A DNA stretch of 15,241 nt from Phoronis pallida (Eukaryota > Phoronida > Phoronidae), in contig JAOXYC010020012.1 in the NCBI GenBank assembly GCA_028565715.1, forward strand, positions 1 to 15,241. The letters are read 5' to 3'. Positions 10,730 to 15,241 of this stretch are shown piece after piece (the first letter of the stretch is position 1; each line of letters opens with the position of its first letter). A model generated the notes under the pieces. The model searched no databases, had not been told where the DNA came from, and saw nothing but the letters and a program-made list of their open reading frames with translations. Made by a program: the position numbers and the translations under genes.

Positions 10730-10823
10730 ATGTCGCTGCGTAGACACTCGACTGATGTTAATCCTGCTCGTAGGTTGTTTAGGCGATTGTCTCTGCGTTT
10801 CTCAAGTATCGCAACAGGAATAG
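10730..10823 (+). CDS. First recognised coding exon of an unidentified split gene
   Basis: This exon encodes 31 codons plus one base. ATG at 10730 has A at -3, a favourable context, and an in-frame TAA lies upstream at 10679-10681, so it is the first in-frame Met after a stop. The exon ends at a near-perfect donor, ATAG|GTAAGTAA, leaving phase 1. The final G joins AC at 14938-14939 to make Asp32 and continues into a frame that stays open to the window end; this agreement of phase and frame is the main evidence. The peptide starts MSLRRHSTDV and contains RRLFRRLSLRF at residues 14-24, a strongly basic stretch with alternating hydrophobic residues that could form an amphipathic helix. Two RRxS sequences (residues 4-7 and 18-21) fit the basophilic-kinase (PKA-type) consensus. 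No signal peptide or membrane segment is visible. The family is not recognised. A CAG at 10721-10723 after a pyrimidine-rich stretch could be an acceptor, in which case coding may begin further upstream. Confidence 0.7.
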
Positions 10824-11563
10824 GTAAGTAATGTAATATTAATTGAAAGGTCTGCTAACAAGGCATTGGAAATCGCGTTCATGGTATAGATCCCGATTGC
10901 AATAATAAAAATGACATTCAAATGCATATCTCTGCTGGTCTGGGTTTAAAACTGGAATTTTGAAAAAAAAAAATCCCATGTCAAATGTCACATTATTAAA
11001 AAAAAAAGTGAAATTTCAACGTTGATTGAATCATCGCCAATTTTCAATTTTGGTTTGTGAGTTCAATGATTTAGACAAGACTTATTAATTAATAGGTTTT
11101 AATTTTTAACATTGTAATGTAATATCCATCGTCATCATCCTGTTACTGCTATTCCCTCTCAGAAAAATATACATGAACTAAGTATTATATATCAGAATCC
11201 ATATCGACTTTCTTCGTTAATTACAATGTTTCAGTTATGATACTTGCAGTGCATACGAGATTCGCGTGTGTTCATCATTAAACCTAGAATATTGATTTGA
11301 TTCGAGATATAAAGCACTGTAATTACTACGCTTAGAGCTAAAAGTTTTATAATAAGACAGATTTGGTCGTCTATATACGTGAAAGGTAGCTTCTGTGCTT
11401 TTCAATCATTCTTTCTGTAACAAAACGTACAATGGTCATAAAACGGTCAATGATAGACGCTATTAAAACATGCATTATTGATTGAGGCTTACGCTTCTCA
11501 ATTTCATTGAAATGAAGGGTTGAACTGAAAATGCTATTGTGAAAATGGAAGCAGTTTTTGTGC

Positions 11564-11598
11564 GGTTGGGATTTTTCAAAAATTGAAAAACCTCAACC
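11564..11598. repeat. Short imperfect hairpin in the intron
   Basis: GGTTGGGATTTTTCAA (11564-11579) pairs with TTGAAAAACCTCAACC (11583-11598) across a three-base loop, with a few mismatches near the G-rich part. It is a small A/T-rich structure of unknown meaning. Confidence 0.65.
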
Positions 11599-12830
11599 AA
11601 ATTTTGAAAAATTAAATTGAAAAACGATCAAGTTTCATACAGTCTCTGAGTGTCCTGAACAAGTTTTTTATGTTTGGTGGTTTACGTTTTTTACTCTTCC
11701 GTTAAGAAGTTGTGGGTTTGAATTTATTTTTAAAACCACACGTGTCAACGTCTGCACATCCAACCACAGAAGTCTCACGGTATAACCACAAATCTCACGT
11801 GCGCTGCTTAATGCAGACAGCGTTGTCAAGTCAGAGGGTTCTCATAAAAATACATGTGGTTTTACAGCCGCATTATAACGCCTGTGGCCATGTGCGTAAA
11901 TCAAGTATTACTAGCAGCGTCAATTTTCATTTTACCATAAATCATAGAACAAATGTAATAATTATCGGTAAGAATATTCAGTTCTATTCATATTCGCCCT
12001 TTATTTTACCTACGTTTTTATTGTAGTTCCATTGTAAATTGCAAAAAAAAAACAGTCTGGGAATTTTGCCATTTGTATTTCACTGAAAGTTTATTCCCTA
12101 TATCACTAACACTGAGCCGATCTTATATTTGAAGCACTCATTTCCATTGACCAATTTCAAAATGGGAACTGATTCGCGTGCAGTATAGTGGTACTCATAT
12201 ATCCACGGCGTTTGCCGGTTTAGTGCTCCGAAGGCCAGCAAACTTCTTTTTCATTTTTAGCATTAAAAGGCCACTCTGTCTGACGAACATTATTATGAAA
12301 CGAGTTGAGTAATTCATTCTAAACCTTAGGGCATGCTGGTAGAACAATGTTAAAATCGTGCTGTTACGGATAGCATGTTTGCATATAAATAACGTACTTG
12401 CTCGAGTTACTTGTTTATCAGGTACAATGAGTTTTTATTGAATTTGTGAGCTAACTTAATATTTAAAAAATGGGAGATATTAAATTATGTTTTGCTTTTG
12501 TTTGTGACGTCAACTCGTCAAGTGCTCAAAGTTGGCAAATTATCAAAACCTGACATCATAAATAAAGTGACGTTCTGAAATTTCCCGCAGTCAAAAAGTT
12601 TCTAACAAAATGACAAAACAGGCACTTGTGTGTAGGTTCTCTTAATATAGTTTGAATTTTTATAGAAATTTAAAGTTCTTTTAAAAGATACTCTCTCTGT
12701 AAATTATTTTCATTGTAAACCATAACGCAGGCGTAGCATGGATTCTGTGTCTGACTCAATGTAGCTCTGGCATTGTAAACAGAACATGCAATATATATAG
12801 CTACGAGGACGATATCGAGTTTCTATCATC

Positions 12831-13280
12831 AAAATGCAAAGCAACTAGAAATCTGTGTATGAATCCAATTTGTTGAACATCATTTACTTGCATCTGAGTA
12901 AAAAAAGATCTAAAAATCTGTAAGGGATTATTTGAGAGCTTTGTACTAATAAAAAGTCGGACGTATACTTAAATATGCATAAGCCGTATTGGTGACCATA
13001 AAAGTAATCAAAATAAATTGAATGAAACTTGCCTAGAACTGCTTGCACCAAACTTGGAATATTCCCAAAATTTCTGTCTCCACAAACTATTTTGAATGCG
13101 TCCTCAATTATTTTTATGACTTTTTGTTCACCAATACGGCTTATGCATCTTTAAGTCGGTGACTATATCGGACACATACATGTATTAAGCTCTTAATTCA
13201 AAACCCTTTGCAGATTGTTTTGACTCAGATGCAAGTAAGAACTCGTACACAATACAACATGTTTAGTTGATTTGAATTTT
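12831..13280. mobile_element. Foldback/MITE-like element, copy B (in the intron)
   Basis: Two long arms are approximately reverse complements across a non-palindromic centre of about 90 bases (about 13015-13105). The best paired block is GCATAAGCCGTATTGGTGA at 12977-12995 against its complement at 13127-13145. Outward from it, further blocks pair with gaps: ACTTAAA next to it, GAGCTT...GTAC, ATCTG, the string ACTTGCATCTGAG near 12883-12896 (opposite CTCAGATGCAAGT near 13220-13240), and finally AAAATGCAAAGCAACTA at 12831-12847 against a matching block near 13264-13280. There is no ORF of transposase size, so it would be a non-autonomous element. Outer ends are fuzzy and I could not define a target-site duplication. 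A diverged relative lies at 7401-7733. Family assignment is unknown. Confidence 0.6.
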
Positions 13281-13429
13281 TACGCCTGATAAAGTGTTTT
13301 GAATTGACATATTTATTGAGCGAGGAAAATGCTTCTTACATCAAATTGATTTTCAATAAAACAAACAAGCACCTGGCTTGGAGAGATAAGTGTAGCATTC
13401 TGAGATCCCAATTAGGCGAATGGCGGAGA

Positions 13430-13745
13430 ATTTAAGAAACCTGCATCTGCCAGGAACGAATCCAGGATTTTGTTGGGGGCCCAATTTGATTTGGGGGCAT
13501 GCCCCCGAAAAATGTTGGAATTACGAAGCAAAACGGGGCGCTTTTCTGCATTTCGAAATCTCATTTGACTAATAAGATGCATCTTAAAGAAATTGTTGTA
13601 AAAAATAAAAGAGAATGGTGCAAGGTACTGCATTTTTGATTTCATTTACCCTGATAGGAGTGCAAAATTTTGAGAGTTGCAGTTCTCCAGGGGTGCAAAT
13701 ATTTGGCGATATTTATCTTAAAGGGGATTCGGGTCCCTTGCTCTA
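13430..13745. repeat. Dispersed-repeat-like segment with a GC palindrome
   Basis: This stretch differs in texture from its AT-rich surroundings. It begins with AATCCAGGATTTTG, runs into GGGGGCCCAATTTG, and contains the perfect palindrome GGGGGCATGCCCCC at 13493-13506, followed by CGAAAAATG. Further on there are short G-rich bursts (CAGGGGTGCAAA near 13689; AAGGGGATTCGGGTCCC near 13721). Strings of the form 'aatccaggattt ... gggggc ... gcccccgaaaaat' are familiar to me from repetitive DNA of marine invertebrates; that is recollection, not a database result. A 77-codon minus-strand frame (13412-13645) lies across it but shows no protein-like character. Boundaries are approximate. Confidence 0.4.
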
Positions 13746-14937
13746 ATCTACTGACAAATACTAATTGAAAAAATGAATTATCGTCTTTTAAAAAATAGAG
13801 ACCCTCACTGAACTACAGTCACTAATGGTGTTAAATTCGTAAATTAAAGCAAATAATTAAGCCGTTCGGTATATTTAAATTCATCAATGCGAACGCAACT
13901 TCTCTCCCATGTCGGATGTAAACAAAATCCCAAATTGTGTGTTTTTCTAATTTTAAAATGATCCATAACACCAAGGCTCAAGTGAAGTGGTGAAAACTGG
14001 TCCAGTTTTTTTATGGTTATTGCATATTGCTTAAATTAGCCAGTAGGTCTGAACCTTGATTTTCGAAACTTTGTTCTGATAACTAAGATGATAGAAGTAT
14101 ACAAATGTACCTTAGCTCGTTCTCTCCATACAAGAAACGTAGAAAAAACACAAACCAAAAGATAGCACTTGTGTAAAAACAATATAAAATCATTTCTTAA
14201 TTGTGTTTGTTAACCACACAGAATTCAATCTACGATGCCATAATTGGTTTCCCAAATCTCACAAAATAATAATGGACAAAGCTAGCATGTGCAAATTCCA
14301 ATACATGATTCAATATCATTTGTCTTTTACTAGGGACAATTTGTTTGATGTACATCACCCGTTTGATGTGTTAGAGTAATATTGTTAACAACAGTCTGGT
14401 TCTGCAAATTAATGTAGTTTGAATTGATGTAATTCTAGGTCTGTGTCCGAGTTTCTGGGCTACTTGAGCTTTTATCAATATTATGAACAAGTCTTAATGG
14501 CGTTAAGACAATCACATGGGATTTCTCATATCGATTAGTCAAAGGGAAATATTAGAACAGTGTAATCATTTCGTGTTTGTACGGAAACAGATAGAGTTTT
14601 CATAAACCTGTCATCAAGTTTATGATGAATGCAAGATTTTCCGTTGACAATTCGTCGTTCAGTTCTCGTCGAGAGTAGAGTTATATTGGAAGCTACATTG
14701 ATGAGTACTGTGGTTCGTTGGTTCATGGACATTTGTGGTAGAGTTAATTCTGGCATTTTATTCACAGTTTTGCACATTACAGAAAGACTATCTGGGTTTC
14801 TGTAGTATCACCGCAACTCGCCTTCTTAAACGGCAATGCCATAGAACAAGTGTTTAATACTGTTCACTATACTTAGTTTTGCAGGAAAATCATTTATTTC
14901 CACTGTAGTTTACTGACTTGGTTTTTTGTTGTTTCAG

Positions 14938-15241
14938 ACCTACCCTACCAGAGACGTCCAGAGCCGGGAAAGTGTCTTTTGTCAGACGCTGGACCCTACC
15001 AATCAGAAAAGGGACCGGAAGTGACACTGCATACACAATCGTCTGCATCGCCTCGCAGTCGCCGGCATCAGAAATTTTTGGTTCCAGATGTTCTGCCAAA
15101 AAGTACTGAACTTTCTCATGGTGACGTCAATAGAAATGGAGGCGAGTTCGTTTCTAAAGAGATCGACATAAGCCCGGTAATTGAAGATGGTTGTCACACT
15201 CTGCCGAAACGTCGCTCATTCCGAAAACCCCGACTCGCGCC
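14938..15241 (+). CDS. Second coding exon of the same unidentified gene (runs off the window)
   Basis: The exon follows a strong acceptor: TACTGAC at 14911-14917 resembles a branch site about 21 bases before the AG, followed by a T-rich tract ending in GTTTCAG. Read in the phase set by the 10823 donor, it gives Asp32 and then 100 uninterrupted codons plus two bases, to the last base of the window; no terminal stop is seen, so the gene is partial. The joined product (residues 1-132) is rich in Arg, Ser and Pro, with about 24 Arg/Lys against 14 Asp/Glu, and looks largely disordered. Visible points are a Ser/Arg cluster SPRSRRHQK (residues 69-77), possible proline-directed sites at S69-P70 and S110-P111, and a basic patch LPKRRSFRKPR (residues 120-130) resembling a kinase site or nuclear-type signal. 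No catalytic domain is present; any domain should lie downstream. An overlapping frame with ATG at 14918 would start inside the intron and stops at 15109, so it is rejected. Confidence 0.75.

Larger units (their letters stand above)
10824..14937 (+). other. Large phase-1 intron between the two coding exons
   Basis: The intron starts GTAAGTAA and ends TTTTTTGTTGTTTCAG, with TACTGAC (14911-14917) as a near-consensus branch site. A second AG after TTTTG at 14883-14884 could compete as an acceptor, but splicing there puts the donor phase out of frame with exon B and soon meets a stop, so 14937 is preferred. The body is AT-rich. A-runs of 10-11 bases lie near 10963-10973 and 10998-11007. The stretch 11010-12820 shows no credible exon; a 104-codon frame at 11712-12026 has no protein-like character and no good splice sites. 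Two repeats occupy the 3' half, at 12831-13280 and 13430-13745. The stretch 13750-14900 shows nothing beyond AT-rich sequence. First introns of metazoan genes are often long and carry regulatory DNA, but I cannot point to a specific enhancer here. Confidence 0.65.

Noticed and set aside
11712-12026. Longest ATG-initiated frame in the window (104 codons, plus strand)
   Set aside because: It lies within the inferred intron, has no recognisable motifs or protein-like periodicity, and no good flanking splice sites. A frame of this length is expected by chance among six frames over 15 kb.
12281-12310. Hammerhead-ribozyme-like CTGACGA...GAAAC
   Set aside because: The bases between the two core strings do not form stem II, and no partner for stem III follows.
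14918-15109. ATG-initiated frame overlapping exon B
   Set aside because: It starts within the polypyrimidine region of the intron and stops at 15109, while the spliced frame stays open to the window edge and agrees with the donor phase.

Overview
The window looks like AT-rich animal nuclear DNA and not a microbial genome. Stop-free frames are short and scattered on both strands, there are no operon-like gene runs or ribosome binding sites, short dispersed repeats are common, and the only convincing coding sequence is split by a large intron with textbook splice sites. The taxon cannot be fixed from sequence alone. A marine invertebrate deuterostome (echinoderm or hemichordate type) is a guess based on overall texture, TAGGCCTA-type motifs and a GGGGGC...GCCCCC repeat; it is not a demonstrated assignment.

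Layout. Positions 1 to about 10700 hold no gene that I can support. This part contains a 12-bp tandem repeat at the left edge (8-55), a near-perfect 20-bp-arm hairpin (594-635), an isolated micro-ORF with an excellent Kozak context (2874-2951), a GC-rich imperfect palindrome (3242-3303), a short tandem duplication (3893-3924), a protein-like relic of 60 codons (4931-5113), two adjacent inverted repeats (6501-6623), and the first copy of a short inverted-repeat element (7401-7733). The rest appears to be unremarkable AT-rich intergenic or far-upstream sequence.

The right third carries the start of a plus-strand gene. Exon A (10730-10823) opens with ATG and ends at a GTAAGTAA donor. A 4114-bp phase-1 intron follows (10824-14937). 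Exon B (14938-15241) begins after a branch-site-like TACTGAC and a pyrimidine-rich tract ending in CAG, and stays open to the window edge. Joined, they give 132 complete codons of a very basic, Ser/Arg/Pro-rich N-terminus that I do not recognise. The intron holds the second copy of the inverted-repeat element, with arms of roughly 200 bp (12831-13280), a second kind of dispersed repeat with the palindrome GGGGGCATGCCCCC (13430-13745), and a small A/T-rich hairpin (11564-11598).

The most rewarding items are the new split gene with its unidentified basic N-terminus and the two-copy inverted-repeat family shared between the upstream flank and the intron. I found no CRISPR array, operon, rRNA or convincing tRNA, and no complete mobile-element gene.
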